Below, piece after piece: positions 62,979-64,000 of a stretch of 64,000 nucleotides of DNA. Numbering within the stretch: the first letter of the stretch is position 1; each line of letters starts with the position of its first letter. The stretch is from Alkaliphilus oremlandii OhILAs (lineage in GTDB: Bacteria; Bacillota; Clostridia; Peptostreptococcales; Natronincolaceae): contig NC_009922.1 of the NCBI RefSeq assembly GCF_000018325.1, forward strand, positions 2,108,001 to 2,172,000. Reading direction: 5' to 3'. Under the pieces are notes generated by a model. The model was not told the origin of the DNA. It ran no database searches and saw nothing but the letters and a program-made list of their open reading frames with translations. A program made the position numbers and the translations under genes.

Positions 62979-63230
62979 AAAATCCCTCGTCCAAAAATAA
63001 ATAAGGACGAAGGATATATTCGCGGTACCACCTTAATTTCTATCTACAAAATATATGTAAATAGACACTTAATTTCAATATAACGGTTTCGACCGTCTAC
63101 ATCTACTCCATTCAATGTAGAAACTCAGAAGCTACCTTCAATAGCCATTTCCTTAAAAACCTTTCAGCACTTGGGTTTTCTCTCTTAAAGGTGTACTATT
63201 TACTCCTCTTCATCATTGTTGATATCTTTA
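62979..63230 (-). ncRNA. T-box leader of valS
   Basis: The minus strand holds AAGGTGGTACCGCG (T-box, about 63021-63034) followed by a terminator stem (ATCCTTCGTCC / GGACGAGGGAT, 62979-63014). Upstream lie GGAGTAAATAGTAC, an AGUA-type element, and GAAGGTAGCTTCTGAG. The GUA there (63133-63135) is the likely specifier for valine. Uncharged tRNA-Val would turn on valS. Confidence 0.88.
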
Positions 63231-63255
63231 TAAATTTATAATATATTATAACCAA

Positions 63256-63792
63256 TTAACAAGTTTTGTCAACAGATTTTTTCATCGCTTCAGTTGCTAA
63301 AATAAAATAACGTGCAAAAGCATATAAAGTGAGGGCTGCTGCAATCCACATTAAAAATCTCCCAAAAGGAAAATTGAATGCAATGGCTAAAATAGCAATA
63401 TAAAAAACCACCGTTGCAATCTTTCCGTAAGAATTTGCAGGAATCACCAGCTTATCCTTCTTCGTGTACATCATGATACCACCAAATATCATGGAAACTT
63501 CCTTGATTCCATATATGATAATCACCCATATTGGAACAAAGTTCTTTATTGTAAAACAGACAAGTACAGTGAGCTGCATCAGTTTATCTGCCAAAGGGTC
63601 CATGGCTTGTCCCCATTTCGTTATAATATTATATTTTCTAGCAATATAACCATCCAAAACATCTGTAATTCCTGCTATGATAAATATCATAACTGAATAA
63701 TTCAGACTATTCTCCAGAGACGAAAAGAAAACACCGATAAATAATGGTACCAGGGCAAACCGAACAGAAGTTAATATATTGGGTAAATTCAT
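63256..63792 (-). CDS. pgsA: CDP-diacylglycerol--glycerol-3-phosphate 3-phosphatidyltransferase
   Basis: 178 residues. It makes phosphatidylglycerol phosphate in the membrane. The CDP-alcohol transferase motif D-G-x2-A-R-x8-G-x3-D-x3-D is visible as DVLDGYIARKYNII then KWGQAMDPLADK. Five to six membrane helices are visible. AAGAGGTGG precedes the ATG. It lies about 30 bases upstream of the valS T-box on the same strand. Confidence 0.92.
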   Translation of the reverse strand: MNLPNILTSVRFALVPLFIGVFFSSLENSLNYSVMIFIIAGITDVLDGYIARKYNIITKWGQAMDPLADKLMQLTVLVCFTIKNFVPIWVIIIYGIKEVSMIFGGIMMYTKKDKLVIPANSYGKIATVVFYIAILAIAFNFPFGRFLMWIAAALTLYAFARYFILATEAMKKSVDKTC

Positions 63793-63886
63793 TTGTCCAC
63801 CTCTTTCAAGCTATTTCTATATAATAATATATCATATATACTTAAAATTACAAAATGCACACCCCAATATTTATATTTTAATTTTT

Positions 63887-64000
63887 TCATTTTACGGCAC
63901 GAATGGAGTATATTCTATCTAAATACTCAACCAAATCCATGATCATACCCTCATAACTTCTGTTAAATACATCCCATTCTCTTTTATAGTTTGCATAGAT
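63887..64000 (-). CDS. C-terminal end of an unrecognised gene (partial)
   Basis: Minus-strand frame entering at base 64000 and ending at TGA 63887-63889, 37 residues: IYANYKREWDVFNRSYEGMI then EYLDRIYSIRAVK. It is charged and helical, with no membrane segment. The family cannot be told from this piece. It is the gene upstream of pgsA. Confidence 0.5.
   Translation of the reverse strand: MYANYKREWDVFNRSYEGMIMDLVEYLDRIYSIRAVK

Overview
The window looks like chromosomal DNA of a low-GC, spore-forming anaerobe of the class Clostridia. Supporting signs are two alpha/beta-type small acid-soluble spore proteins, a PdaB-like deacetylase, the LL-diaminopimelate aminotransferase route, a T-box in front of valS, and strong GGAGG-type ribosome binding sites. 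An Alkaliphilus-like genome is my guess; the sequence alone does not settle the genus.

Region 1 (1-2300): the last 60 residues of FeoB, then a bacterial class C group II intron (about 190-2275, minus strand) with its reverse transcriptase. The intron sits directly behind a rho-independent terminator.

Region 2 (about 2450-17075): a long series of short, unrelated, single-gene units, nearly all on the minus strand. They include GNAT acetyltransferases, an LprI-like lipoprotein, a GIY-YIG-like protein, a DUF4177 protein, a ferritin-like protein, a zinc-ribbon membrane protein, RidA, a CD3324-like protein, small membrane proteins and remnants. The units are separated by about a dozen copies of one roughly 200-base element, always in the same orientation. 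Each full copy carries a terminator hairpin, a second palindrome, a boxA-like motif and an extended -10 promoter. Two near-identical IS3-family elements in opposite orientation sit in this region: one splits a small gene, the other sits in an array element. The array ends next to a tRNA-Val/Phe/Cys cluster.

Region 3 (17200-42100): housekeeping and sporulation genes. These are hslO, a YciI-like gene, a cold-shock gene, a methyltransferase with an SASP, glsA, a uridine-kinase-like gene, a CBS gene, lepB, two intramembrane protease families, hpt, an SSB-like gene, a MurE-like ligase, a PdaB-like gene, a glycine betaine opuA operon with a divergent GbsR-type regulator and a 28-bp perfect palindrome, dapL, an Na/Pi cotransporter, a second SASP, a DUF4364 gene, a beta-propeller gene and folC. 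A 79-bp hairpin repeat occurs four times in tandem at 30732 and singly elsewhere.

Region 4 (42283-60216): a probable defence island between folC and valS, two genes often adjacent in Firmicutes. Eight minus-strand genes run as one operon: a large unknown protein, a coiled-coil protein, an Hsp70-like ATPase, a UvrD-like helicase, DrmA-like helicase, DrmB-like DUF1998 protein, a NERD-UvrD helicase and a cytosine-5 DNA methyltransferase. The DrmA/DrmB/methyltransferase core points to DISARM, but the Hsp70 and coiled-coil pair and the absence of a DrmC-like gene make it atypical. A transposase remnant and a broken HicB antitoxin gene lie at its edges.

Region 5 (60226-64000): valS with its T-box leader, pgsA, and the end of one more unrecognised gene.
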